From positions 15,249,387 through 15,313,386 of the forward strand of contig OU612069.1 of NCBI GenBank assembly GCA_914767715.1: a stretch of 64,000 nt of DNA. The letters are read 5' to 3'. The first letter of the stretch is position 1, and every line of letters begins with the position of its first letter. The notes beneath the pieces are model-generated. The model searched no databases and had not been told where the DNA came from. It saw nothing but the letters and a program-made list of their open reading frames with translations. Shown in pieces: positions 1 to 11,246 of the stretch. Origin of the DNA: Membranipora membranacea (Eukaryota > Bryozoa > Gymnolaemata > Cheilostomatida > Membraniporidae). A program made the position numbers and the translations under genes.

Positions 1-1102
1 GTCTTGTTGTATAAACTATACTATACTATACTACTGAATGACCTTATCAGGTTAGCGCAGGTGTCAAATTTAAGTCCTTGAGAAAACTTGCTTAATTAAA
101 TCTGAAAAGATATTTCAATAATAACACATTTCGATGATCAGTCACTAGTACTGTGAGGAATGTTCTTTTATAGTTTTGTTATTAAGCAAGGGATACAAGT
201 ATTGTACCGTTAACATTCAAGTTTTAAACACAGGGTTACTTTCCTTCCAATTCATCAAAGACAGCACTTTCAATCTCTGTGCGGTAATCTAAGTTGTCTT
301 CTGCTGCAAAATACTATGCTCTGTGCCCAGTGAGCCAACCCAATGAAGCAAAAATCACATAATTTTGTCAAATTAACTATACAGTAATAGATAGAGAAAT
401 AACAAGATGTCAGGACAGAAATAGCTGTGAACTATATGTCCGGTTAGCTTGTTATTACTGCATCTCTCCAGGGCCACTGATCATTGTTACCAAATATTGA
501 GAGAAATATCAGTGGCTGATCAACACAACCTTGTGTTTTGTTTTACTTTGTCTACACATTTGCATACATTATTACGAAACCATTTTAACCATGCATCAAA
601 GCGATCACATCTCTGTCATAGTTATTTTGATCATCTTGTTTGTAAGTTGTATTTAGGTTAACTTATTCTTCTTTTGCTTTATTTATTTCTCAAACTGTGA
701 GTCCCTGTTTTCTTGTGAATAGATTCTGATTTAATGTTCCATCAAATATTTTTGTTGGTCACTTATAAATTGATGGTATGCAAGAAGAGCTATTCTTAAA
801 ACTTTGTGAAGTAACATGTAATAGAAGTAAGCTATTAATATGTAGTTTTATTACAATTCAATCTAGAAGTGAAAAGTTATACTATTTGAATTTCATAAAA
901 CTGTTAATTGTTACAATATCAGTAAGCTTTAATCAAAAACAGAACTTTAAGCAGCTTAAGATAAAATATAAGTATATACATTCAATTCTTAGTAACTCAT
1001 TGGCTTCTCAATAAGTGCTCTCACATTTGCTACACCTCTCCTCATTGACGAGTCGAAGTTGTTGCCTCATGTTCCGAGCCCTCAATCACCCATCCATCTT
1101 TA
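1..1102. other. 3' flank of peptide gene copy a; no gene seen
   Basis: This stretch lies downstream of the minus-strand gene at 1103-2419. Positions about 449-1100 are conserved in block A' and, more weakly, in blocks D (28655-29200) and G (58085-58430). Short open frames recur in the copies only because the DNA is duplicated. They show no splice or domain support, so I treat this as 3' untranslated and flanking sequence. Confidence 0.6.
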
Positions 1103-2419
1103 TCATCTCTTATATCCCTTATATCTCTTATAGCCATAATAGGCATTATAGCCATATCGCTTTTTTAAAGAAGCCGCTCTCTTCTAAATAACAGAACAAA
1201 TGAATGTGAAGCTGCTTCACACAAATCAAGATATATACTATTGCATGTATATTAGGCAATTAATTAATTCATTCATTCAATTAATGTAGCTTGAGTACCA
1301 TCATACTGGATGAGGCTACATAAATTATGGGCAGGTATAATTGGGTAACTCATACTAAATTGGCTCTAACAATGACAGATTACAGATATTCATGTCCCAT
1401 CCTTAATAGTAGACTGCACCCATTTGCAGGTACAACATGGATGTGTGCTTCAGCATATCTAGGGAAACTGTTTACAATTTTTGTTTTCTCGTTAATGATT
1501 TTTAAGAAGATAACTTTGTCCCCTTGCAACAGATCCATTTTACCACATCAGTTGTGAAAAAAAGAATTTAAATAGCCTCAATTTTATATAATTACAAATG
1601 AGGAATAATGTCTCACCACAAGGAAAATATAAATACTTCAAATATTAGTTACTCTTACCGCAGGTTCATCCTCATCAGCGCTGCAGTAGACACTCGTACA
1701 AACAGCACATGAGTTGCTTGTTTGATCAGAGCATGGCCCAACACACTCCTCACACCCTGTAGCCATCTCTCCCTCCAGTCCTCTCTCAAATCCTCTGTCA
1801 ATTCCTCTCTTCAGTCCCAGTCCTCTGCCCAGTCCTCTCTCTAGTCCTCTACCATATCCTCTCTCCATCTCATCAATGATATCCCTTGCCAGCGCATGAT
1901 TTCCTTTTAGCTGTGCTGTGAGATGAAACACACAAAGAAAGTCTTTAGTTCCATGAAGTCAAAAAAGGTTTATGTACGTAGATAACACAACAAAATCAAC
2001 AATCGCATAATTAAATAAGACAATGATGTATAAGTTTTTACTTGATTCTTTGGCGAAAATAAAGTTTTCACAGATAATTAGTTGACAGCAGCGCCAGAAT
2101 TAAATTTTGATCTTGTTTCTGACAACTAATGGGAAATTTGCAAATGTCTTTAGGAATCATCTGTGCTTAGTGGAATCATCGACATAGTGGGCACTAACTA
2201 GTGGGATGAATCCGTATAGCATTCTCACCCTTTTCAAAATAAATTGAGATACTGATAGCTGAGCTAGAAGACAATAAACGACTCATAATTTTTCGGTTTA
2301 TCACGGTTAACAACAAATCCTAGCCTGACAACCGCCAGATTTCTAATGTCACTAAATCACTCACCTGATAAGCACGGTAACAGTACGCAGGAAACAAGAA
2401 AAACTTTGACGACCAGCAT
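1103..2419 (-). CDS. Small secreted Cys-rich / Tyr-Gly-tailed prepropeptide, copy a (intact)
   Basis: Three exons on the minus strand join in phase: 2419-2365, 1915-1659 and 1183-1103, giving 130 residues. Exon 1 encodes a signal peptide (MLVVKVFLVSCVLLPCLSG). Exon 2 starts AQLKGNHALARDIIDEMERG, continues with Arg-Gly tetrapeptide repeats of the RGLE/RGLG/RGID/RGFE type, then a six-cysteine motif C-x2-C-x3-C-x7-C-x2-C-x4-C and an acidic stretch ADEDE. Exon 3 adds KRAASLKK and a basic aromatic tail RYGYNAYYGYKRYKGYKR. Donors are GTGAGT and GTAAGA; acceptors end CAG and TTTAG. If exon 2 read through its donor, translation would stop soon after, at 1638. The family is unknown to me. Secretion and cleavage at the dibasic sites are inferred from sequence. 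Confidence 0.75.
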
Positions 2420-2484
2420 TTTCTCCTCGTTGTGTTACAGCTGAGTAGTTGTGTCCAGATAGTGTGTAAGAGATTGTGTCTTAG

Positions 2485-2492
2485 CTTTTATA
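2485..2492 (-). promoter_or_regulatory. TATA box of peptide gene copy a
   Basis: TATAAAAG on the minus strand lies 66 bases upstream of the start codon. The same box at the same distance occurs in copies b (6534-6541) and g (59823-59830). Copy e has a one-base-shorter version near 35733. Confidence 0.75.
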
Positions 2493-2612
2493 GACTGGTC
2501 TAATTCCTATTCCTTACTACTCAGTTACACTTGAATTACTCTACCCTCTTATCCGTGTCAGGTAAACGTGGATGTCAAATTTATATTCTTGAGAAAACTC
2601 GCTTAATTAATT

Positions 2613-2630
2613 CTGAAATGATAATTTCAG
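2613..2630. promoter_or_regulatory. Palindromic upstream element CTGAAAT-N4-ATTTCAG
   Basis: This 18-base inverted repeat lies about 194 bases upstream of the start codon of copy a. It recurs at the same distance in copies e (35861-35878) and g (59952-59969). Related forms occur upstream of b (6134-6151), c (17717-17734) and f (52890-52907). Conserved spacing suggests a dimer-type protein binding site, but no factor can be named. Confidence 0.5.
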
Positions 2631-2944
2631 TAATAACACTTTCCAATCTATCTTCGCATAAAGCACTTCATCCGCTGGTGCATATCTTCGACCTAATAAT
2701 TTCCAGAAGTGGCCTTAAAACAGCTCATTACAAACTTCAAGACTAGAATAACACCTATCCATTATCAACAACAAAAACATAGGCCAATATGTAAACAGGC
2801 AAAATTATTCTCTTGAAAATAACTTGCTTGGATGATTCTGAAATCATAATTATCATCAAGATTTCATTTCTCATGCAACAATATAGGTTCATCCATGACC
2901 TCATTCATCCATAATCACTATCATTATGATTCCAAAATGATAAT

Positions 2945-3002
2945 TATAGCGAAGAAACTTTTCAGTGAACAGCAAGACAAGAAAAACTCTAACGATTAGC
3001 AT
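2945..3002 (-). pseudogene. Relic signal-peptide exon (first of two)
   Basis: The minus strand reads ATG then LIVRVFLVLLFTEKF, clearly related to exon 1 of the peptide family, but no GT donor follows where the family has one. It lies upstream of copy a with decayed promoter-like sequence. The same relic exists in A' near 36190-36250. Confidence 0.5.
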
Positions 3003-3299
3003 GTTCTTTTTGTTGCGTTGGCTAACACCAAAGTTCACTATCTGAAGTGGGAGTTTAAATAAAGCAAAAAGCACCTCATCTGCTTGTGCATATTTTCTAC
3101 CTAATAAATTCCAGAACAGGCCTTTAAACAGCTCATAACTTGTGTAAGGTCAGGCAAAATTATTCTCTTGAAAATATCTTGCTTAGATGATTCTGAAATC
3201 TTATTTATCATCAACATTTTTTTCACATGCGACAATATAGGTTCATCCATATTTTCATTCATTCATAATCACTATTATTATGATTTCAAAATCATAATT

Positions 3300-3356
3300 A
3301 TAGCAAAGAAACTTTGCAGTGAACAGCAAGACAAGAAAAACTCTAACGATTAGCAT
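3300..3356 (-). pseudogene. Relic signal-peptide exon (second of two)
   Basis: The minus strand again reads MLIVRVFLVLLFTAKFL after an ATG at 3356 without a usable donor. Upstream sequence (3357-3450) resembles the family leader, including the run before ATG ending in 'taacgcaacaaca'. It appears to be a decayed tandem duplicate of promoter plus exon 1. Block G keeps a similar relic with its ATG at 60325. Confidence 0.5.
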
Positions 3357-3660
3357 GTTCTTGTTGTTGCGTTACAGGCATTGAGGTTTTATCAAGACAG
3401 TATGGTTGCGATTGTCGGTTAGCTTTTGCAGCGTGGTTGTATAATAATCCACTCTACTGATCACTCTTGCTTGAATGATGTTATCACTTGTGACCTTGTC
3501 AGGTCAAAGTATGTGATGAAGCGATTAAATTGGCTTGATGAGTTCATCCATCTTCTAACTAGAACCGAACTGAAACAGATCTCATCTCTAATCCACAAGG
3601 TGTAGCAAACATTATGTGGTTGGGTCTTCCTCCGCCGGCTGGCAACCTGGGATGACCAAA

Positions 3661-5189
3661 GTAGGCACTACAAATGCACCAACTTCCGTTTTCGAAAAGT
3701 GTCATCAAATTCTTATACTCTCGACAGGGCCTAAAAACTGCGCAGATTTTCGAAAACACAGGTTTTTAAACCCAGATATCTCAGTTTCTATTCCTCCTAC
3801 AGCCTTGAAATTTTTTCAGGATATAGATCTGAAGCATGCGCACCCAGCGCAATTGTTAGAAAACCATGGAAAACCCTAAAAAACTAAAGTAGGCAAGACT
3901 GAAATTTAGTGTCAAACTGCTGCCTGAATTTTCACAGAAAAACTCCATTTTCACTCCCAACATACAATTATCTGATAAGATTGAAGGTTTCTGATTCTGA
4001 TGGTGTGCACTTTGTTTGGTTTAGCTCTGAAGAAGTGCTTGTACTCTCTGTTTTAAAATCTCATGTTTCAGTTGCCAGTTAGAATACTAAGGATAAAATA
4101 ATATGGCCACTCTATTGATATGGCCTCTGTGATTGGTCTAAATTCCAAAATTAGACCAATCACAGTAGGTCATACTAAACTCCACTAAATATCTCCACAG
4201 AAAATGGTTTCAGTCAAGCAATGATTTTTGTTGTGTTGTTGCTGATGGATTTTTAGTGTAAATGACACATGTATCATCATACCATTCATCACTGAGTATG
4301 GTAAGGCCATAACTGTCTGTGTTGGTACAAAATTAGAGCATGATGGACAAAGTTTGCACACTGTTTCATCATTTATATGTACTCAAGTGATGTCCTCTCT
4401 AATTTCATATAAGATTGAACATCAACTTGCATAGTAGTTGGCCCACCTCAGATTAATTTTGCACAGTTACTACTACAGATGGTGGTGTCAACTGTATGTG
4501 ATTGAAGTACCAATTAAGCGGTTAGTCATTCTTTCTTGACCTCGACCAGTGTCTAGATCTTTCTGAGAATCATCTATATCAAATCAAACTATAAACATGA
4601 GCATATATATATATATTACGGTATAGCTTTAAAAAAACATAAGTTGCATCAAATATTCAAATAAGCATGGAGTTGGCTTCACCGCTAAACAAAATATCGC
4701 ATTTTAATATAAAAATTTTGGCATAATGTTTGATGGAATGGGCTGATATGTATTATTAGGCCACATGGGAGGAAATCTCTTGTTTTCTGGTCATCTATCA
4801 AACTTACGTAGCAGTCTCAATCAGGGCAAAATAGAGTTCAGCCTCTTCAGCCAACATCTTAAGTTTAAAATTGTTTATTAAAGGGCTGTATATAGTTGTT
4901 TGGATATCAAATATCCTTAGACGATTATGTCCTTGATTTTCCTACAATTACCCCTCAGTGATAAATTGCAAAAAAGAGTTTCCTAGTTTCCCATTCAACC
5001 CCTTAATCACCATCCCAAACACCATTGGGAGTTTGCTGTGGTGGGACCTAAAGTGCACCTATTTGTCAAAAGTTACACACGGTTTCTATTTCACAGCAGG
5101 TCCTTTACCCAATGGTTGAGGTCCTTGAAATAATTGTGATTGGCGTCTTCAAATTGATGAAGTGTAGTTTTGTAAGTAGATAATTGCTT
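3661..5189. other. Unique interblock DNA
   Basis: I see no gene here. It holds one perfect small hairpin (4127-4165), a short AT microsatellite near 4606-4617, and otherwise unremarkable AT-rich sequence with no match elsewhere in the window. Confidence 0.5.
4127..4165. repeat. Perfect 15-bp hairpin containing CCAAT
   Basis: CTGTGATTGGTCTAA and its exact reverse complement flank a 9-base loop. The arms contain ATTGG/CCAAT like the two intronic hairpins in the EGF gene, which may point to a small shared foldback family. Confidence 0.6.
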
Positions 5190-6606
5190 TACATAAGTTG
5201 GTAGAATATTCTTAGATCAGGTCATTGTAATTGTCAAGCATGTTTGATGTGTTTGGCCTTATCAGAATGAGATACAACACGCAGTGGAGCACATGCCACT
5301 ACACAGCTGACAGGTCATCTGCTAGTACAAGCCCTCAGTACAGTTTCACGCATGCACAGGCCAGGAGGCTTATTATGCAATGTTTCACAGTTGTTTTATG
5401 CAGACCGGATGATTACATGCCTACTTCCTTAGCAAAACCTGCACAGCTAAGTTTGCACATAAATCAGAAAGCTTGCATTACGCTAATACTCAATTTAGTG
5501 ACTAGTCTAATGTTGCATGTTGGTGTGCTCCTGATTTCAGGTATAAAGACATAATTCCTACTCCATCTACCATCGAGCCGTTTGCCTATCCTCAACTCTT
5601 CCTATCAGATAAATCCTTTGAAGAGGATATCGACATTTCAAAGATATTCTGCTGGTCAAACTATGTGAGTTTGATTATCCCAGTCTAAAAGCTATAGGAT
5701 TCTTACTCATTTCAAAGCAGCTTATACTAGATCAACTTTTATAAACAAAGCAATGTTTAAGAATATGGGTAAGAGAAAAATAATGTTTAATTAATTTTTA
5801 GTTGACAAAGAAAATGGACTCTCAGAAGCCAATATTTCTTGTTAACTGGCCAAAATCCACTCTCTGGTTGTTTCTCTAGTTCATATGGTATAGATGATAC
5901 AACTCCGGTTATGTTCTTGTCTGCTTAAATCTTAGCCAATATTTTTGTAGTTGACAATAGTTTGGTGTTACTCTAATTTTGAAGTCTATAATGAGCTGTT
6001 TTAAGGCCTCCTCTGGAGATTATTAGCTAGGAAATATACACTTGAGGATAAGGTGCTTTATACAAGATGATGTAACTACTGCACAAGAACAGCCCACATA
6101 GTACCTCTGATGACGCATTGAAAAGTGTTAGCACTGAAATTATTATTTCAGAATAACAATCATGGTGATGATCATGACTTCAGAGTCAATTAAGCAAGTG
6201 ATTCTCAAGATCATAATTTTTTCCTGAAAAGGACAAGAGTCTGAAGGATATTCAAGCCCCAGTGCTCTGTGGAGTGAAGAGTTATAATTATGACCAGACT
6301 ATAAAAGCTAAGGAACAATAAAAACACGAGATCATTCCACATGCTACTAATGATTGATCATCGAAAAGTGTTATTACCAAAATTATCAATTCAAAATTAA
6401 TCAAGCAAGTTTCTCAAGAACATAAATGTGACATCCATGTTTACACGACATGTTTAATGGAAAAGAATCAGAGGAATAAGGTCATTCAAATGTATGTGAG
6501 AAATTACGTATAGTATAGTTTATACAGCCAGACTATAAAAGCTGAGGGACAATCGCTTACACACTATTTGGCTACAAATACTCAGCTGTAACACAAGACA
6601 GAGTAA
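5190..6606 (+). promoter_or_regulatory. Conserved upstream region of peptide gene copy b
   Basis: This stretch is homologous to 16741-18074 and to 50690-53300, the upstream regions of copies c and f. Shared landmarks are 'ttcttagatcag', 'tgtttggcc/tcatatcagaatgag', the box 'gagctgttttaaggcc', the CTGAAAT palindrome (6134-6151) and the TATA box at 6534-6541. Successive decayed repeats of the palindrome/TATA cassette make up the last 500 bases. Confidence 0.6.
6534..6541 (+). promoter_or_regulatory. TATA box of peptide gene copy b
   Basis: TATAAAAG in the context CAGACTATAAAAGCTGAGGGACA lies 66 bases before the ATG at 6607, as in copies a and g. Confidence 0.7.
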
Positions 6607-8234
6607 ATGTTGATTGTTAAGAGTTTTTTCTTCTTTTCTGTTTACTGTTACCGTGAATTTCTGGTGAGTGATTTACATACATTACAGATCTAGGGATTGT
6701 TAGGCTGTCAACAATATAAGGCATTCATCCCAGTGAGCCAGTGACCACTATATGACCCTTAGTACAGTTGCTGATGACTGATAGCGCCCCTAAACAATAG
6801 TAAATCAATTCTGGAGCTGGAGTCCACCTGAATGTGTAAAAATTTTATGTTGTTTATGTTTCATCTTGTAAAAATGTGCTCTGTAGATTTACAAATTAAA
6901 GATGTTTTCCAAAGAATTGTTGAAAAATAAAACTTGGAACAGATTGTTCTGAAACAGAACTTCCAGCAGTTCACTGGCTGTTTTGGGGATCATTAATTAA
7001 AACTGGGGAGGAACAAATTTACCAGCCAATTTAAATATAAAGTGTGGTCAAGAAAAAGTTAGTTATTGCTGTGAGATAAGGATTTTTGCTTGCGAGTAGA
7101 TATTTGATCACAGTTTATTCAAAAGCAAACAACAATAGACATTGTTGACTTCATGGAAAAAATATTATTGTTTCTGTTTCATCTCACAGCACAGCTAAAG
7201 AGAAATTATGTACTGGCAAGGGATATTATTGACGAGATGGAGAGAGGATATGGTAGAGGATTGGAGAGAGGAATTGACAGAGGACTGGGCAGAGGTCGAT
7301 ATGGTAGAGGACTGGAGATGGCTACAGGGTGTGAGGAATGTGAAGGAGTATGCTCTGATCAAACAAGTACCTCTTGTGCTGTATGTACAACTGTCTACTG
7401 CAGCGCTGTAGAGGATGAAACTATGGTAAGAGTAACTGACGTTGTTAGAGTCGATAATTCACTTTGCCGTGAGACCGAATGCATCATGTGTGATTAGATG
7501 AGCTCAAGTGTATTATGGGTCCTTTGTCGCGGCCAATTGGGAAAGGTGCACTTGCCATAGTCTGCGGTCAGTGTTATCTTGTAAAAGATCAATAAATGTA
7601 TACACAACTTGTGCAATTATGGTCAGTTTCCTAAGAAGAGCTAAAACACGTATGATGGTAATTTGTGCAAACAAATGCAGCCTATTACTGAGGACATGTT
7701 GAGTTGTGAATTTGTGAAGAGGTGAAAGTGTTGAGTAACTCACTGCGGAAACTGAAAGTACCAATTGCCTGCACGTTGACATTAAAGGGCAACCAAGGTT
7801 TCGCAGCTATGCATTAATGGGTAGTATATAATGTGCTGGGCAGCATCAGCTTTGTGCATCATGCGATGCAAAACTAAAAGTAGTTACTGACTCTAAGCTG
7901 GGTAACACATCAGTTTAGGGGAGATTCCATGACATTGCTGTAATGATGATAGAGCACAGGCCAAATAATAACAGGGACAGGAAACTGCTCTGTGGTATGC
8001 TCTGTGGTATCATCTTTTAGCTGAGTTTAGTACCTGATGGAAGAAATGTTTCACAAGAATTCTGGCTGAATAAGCATCCAAATTATATTTTGTCTTTGTA
8101 CAATCTGTTATTAATCAATGAGAAGTTGTTTGAAACCTTGGTTGCCCTTTAAGGCTTACACTAACATGACGTGTATCTCTGAATTTTAGAGTCGATCTAT
8201 CAGATTTCCTCTTGTCTACCGCCCCTTACTATGA
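6607..8234 (+). pseudogene. Peptide family copy b, frameshifted in exon 1
   Basis: Three exon-like segments are seen: 6607-6663, 7190-7425 and 8190-8234. Exon 1 is 57 bases instead of the 55 found in intact copies, so the signal-peptide frame leaves the family frame and exon 2 is entered out of phase, meeting a stop almost at once. Exon 2 by itself is intact (236 bases, correct phase). It keeps the RG repeats (RGYGRGLERGIDRGLGRG) and all six cysteines. The putative exon 3 would end SRSIRFPLVYRPLL, much less Tyr/Gly-rich than in other copies, and is the least certain part. An expressed transcript with another first exon cannot be excluded. Confidence 0.55.
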
Positions 8235-9371
8235 AAAAACATTGGGTCGTCACACCATATGCCTTCTTGTGTTACTCAAACTACATGAATTCATTCTTCC
8301 TCGATCCATCAGAGATACATGTAATATTACATCACCTGATTGGTAATTAGTGTGAACTACCACAACATTCATGATGGATAAGATAAGATAAGGTGGATAA
8401 GACTTGCAGAAGATGCAGAAGATGCAGAAGGCTGATTGACTGATAACTTTGAACAGAAGGCTTTTATATTCGCTAGTCAAAAAAGAGACATTTCAGATAA
8501 TACTAAGTTTTATAGATTGTTACATGTATCGATGAAGAATTTCTATAATCAAATGATGTAATCTTTACTTTCAGAATTTTGATAATCAATCTACCAATTA
8601 AAAATTTACATCTATTACAATGAAGGCATGGAGATTGTATATTAGCTCTCGGTTCATCTCATTGGGAACTTTTAACTGGCTAATGAAGACCAATGAAAAA
8701 TCACAACAGCTATAAGTTCATAAAAATGCATGTGACCTACGGAAAACCAGTAATACAATTTCATAAAAATATCTGTTGAAATATTACAGCTCATGCTATG
8801 TGTCTGTGGAAAATTGATTTTTCACCGGTCAGAAAGCACATCTGGTGATGATGGATGCAAATAAAAAATGTGTATATATATATATTTATATCAGAGTGTT
8901 AGAGGGCGATTATTAATCAAACTAAGTTATGAGCACTTAAATTGTTTTTCAGTATTTTTTTTCATGTTGTTATTTTCTTACATTTTATTATGCAGAAAAA
9001 GGAATAGTGTGAATATGTGGTGTTCATGACAAAACTGCCAAACAGACGATTGACACTTTCTGCGATAGACACTTTCTGTTTCATAGTAGGTTCATACCTG
9101 TTGAACAAGCCTCAGCGAGCTCAAACAGCTCACAGGTAGAGTGGCCTTCTTCCCTCTGTGGCTACTTCTTTTATCTAAGATGCAGGTTGGGTCAACACCC
9201 TTCCCGCAACATAAGCAGAAAAATATTGACTAACAACATCCAGCTTCAAAATTATGAGTTATTATTGAGTACCCAAGTTATCACCTTGATCAATCAGCTA
9301 TGTCATTAGTGGATATCATCATCATCTTAATGAATAAACAAAACACCTTTGTATGAAGTTGCCCCCTTTCT
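8235..9371. other. Unique intergenic DNA
   Basis: I see no supported gene. It includes a short GATAA/9-base repeat patch (about 8378-8430) and a TA microsatellite (about 8872-8884). Confidence 0.5.
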
Positions 9372-10117
9372 TCAACAGGAAGAGGTAACTCCAGACAAAA
9401 TAAACATGAGCAACAAAGTGTAAAAGAGAGGTGCCTGCTCTGCTCGGGTGTTTGCCATCAAGTGGGCCGAATATCTGACAGTGTGGCAATATACTGTGTC
9501 AGGAAGTGCAAATGGTTGTGATTTACACTTTCCTTTGATCATATGATGTGGAAACACGCAGGGGCCCTTCCTATTTTGTCTGACTCAACAAGGCCTGTTA
9601 CCACCAAAATCACAATGACTGCCTGCACCAGAATTGCACGAAGTCCACAAAGATCACTACCAAATGTTGGCAATGTGTGGCAAATTTTGAATCACAGCAG
9701 CAGCATCATGAACATATTGTCCAAACATTTCATATTTTATATTTCTAGAACAACTGGAGGCAAGAGAACATTGATAAGTAGTTTACTAATTGAATGGGGT
9801 GAAACTTATGGAGTTGTCTGGGAACCAAAGAAACTGAATTAATATCGAACACAGATAATGGGGAAAATTATTATTATGCAATAAAATTAAGTAAGGAAGT
9901 ACGCAAATGCATGCAAAACAGTGAGGAAGCAAAGGTGTCTGTGAGGCAAGCACTGGTAGCACTGCACCTCCCTCCCCTCCATTGAAGTTATTCATTATTC
10001 TCAGGCTCTCAGGAGTGTAAACATGAAGCTCCCTTAAACTTCAGCAACCGGTGTGATCCGACCTCTCTTTCCCAACCATCCCATGACTTCAGTAGATGTA
10101 TCCTGGCAACGATTATT

Positions 10118-10527
10118 TGCGTCATATTAATGATAAGAGCATCAAGGACACTGCGGAGTTTTAAACATTGTTGATGTGAGGGTGTCTTATCAATGCAAAG
10201 TTCACAAGAAAGCGAAATAGGAAAAGTCACACATCCTGTTCTACATGATTTCTGAAAATTTTACCACTTAGCGCTATGCGTGCCAATCACCTGATAAGAG
10301 CACCAGGTTAACCTTTCACTTGTTTTTATTGAATGGTGTTGACGTAAGTATCTCCTATCAATGTTGCAAGGTCAGTAATACTGACAGAATGCCGTCTCAT
10401 GGTCCATAATTCAAAATATGTAACCAGTTTGCGACTGTTTGCGTCACAAAACTGATAAGAGGACAAAATTAACCATTCACTGCCTGTAATCAAATATAAA
10501 ATAGTTAATGTGACTTTGTCTTATCGG
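10118..10527. promoter_or_regulatory. Three paired GATA/CRE-like modules downstream of the NHL gene
   Basis: Three modules (10118-10193, 10277-10360, 10440-10527) share one plan: TGCGTCA or similar, then TGATAAGAG, a spacer of about 40-60 bases, then TGACGTNAG or TGATGTGAG and TCTTATCA. The two halves are reverse complements of one another. The same modules occur in C' at about 44391-44473, 44553-44636 and 44705-44795, and a fourth sits just upstream of the NHL gene's TATA box. GATA-factor and bZIP binding is inferred only from motif resemblance. Confidence 0.5.
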
Positions 10528-11057
10528 TTGAAGTATTTGATACATGGCAACAAACGCTGTGTTATTGTCACAGCCTGCATGTGCGTAAGACTATCACACG
10601 GAAACCCAACATCCAACTCCAATGCTAAGCATGTTTCTCTACTGTAGCCTATTATGATTTGAAGTACATTATATCCTTTGTTTGTATGATGGAAAAAACC
10701 TTGTCACGCGGCCGCAAAAATTAGCCCGGTGACAAAGTCACAGTCGATGTAGGCTCATGTCTCCGTGACATAGAACAGTAACGCAATTCAGGAATTATTT
10801 GGCAAAGAATTTGATGAGTTATAAGTCTCGTAAAGGTTTTAGATAACTTGAGGAAAATGAATACTGATCATAAGTTTTTATTAAATTGATATGATGAAAA
10901 TCAAAACTAGAAGCCTCGCCTGCAATATTTGATTCATTGCCGAGGAGAAAAATCAAAGTTATGCAATCAGATAAAATATAACGTCGCAATTGACTGAATT
11001 GAATGAATGAAGAACCATGGAAGGGGTTAAGGAAGCTAGGACCGGGTGCACAGCCCC

Positions 11058-11069
11058 CCCCCCCTTCCT
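11058..11069. repeat. Poly-C run
   Basis: A run of about 12 C in block C. The matching run in C' is near 45461-45470. Similar G runs occur near 19907 and 40753. Confidence 0.8.
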
Positions 11070-11246
11070 TCCACAGAAACCAAACTTTCAATCAATATAA
11101 TCAGGATATATGATAATTCATCGCCTTTAATTTGAACCTAAACTTAAACTTAGTCATTGTTGTCAGGGTTATAATTAACATTAAATTAAATTTCTTGGCA
11201 CACTTTTAGCTTTAGGCAATGCATTCTGGGTTTATATGTGACTTAA

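Larger units (their letters stand above)
1..3660. repeat. Duplicated block A (first copy)
   Basis: Positions 1-3660 match 33253-36911 almost base for base. The offset stays between 33248 and 33253 throughout, so only a few small indels separate the copies. The match starts at the window edge and may extend left. It stops abruptly after the shared 'gatgaccaaag' at about 3660/36911. The block holds one intact small secreted-peptide gene with its flanks. Confidence 0.95.

Noticed and set aside
449-661. Open frame conserved at 33702-33914
   Set aside because: Conserved only because the whole block is duplicated. The D copy near 28670 is broken, and no signal or splice context exists.
2531-2746. 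Open frame recurring at 35680-35994 and 59894-60085
   Set aside because: It runs antisense through the promoter and palindrome region of the peptide genes. Its persistence follows from regulatory conservation and recent duplication.
9543-9842. 99-codon open frame in block C
   Set aside because: The C' counterpart stops early (43926-43992) and shows no protein-level conservation.
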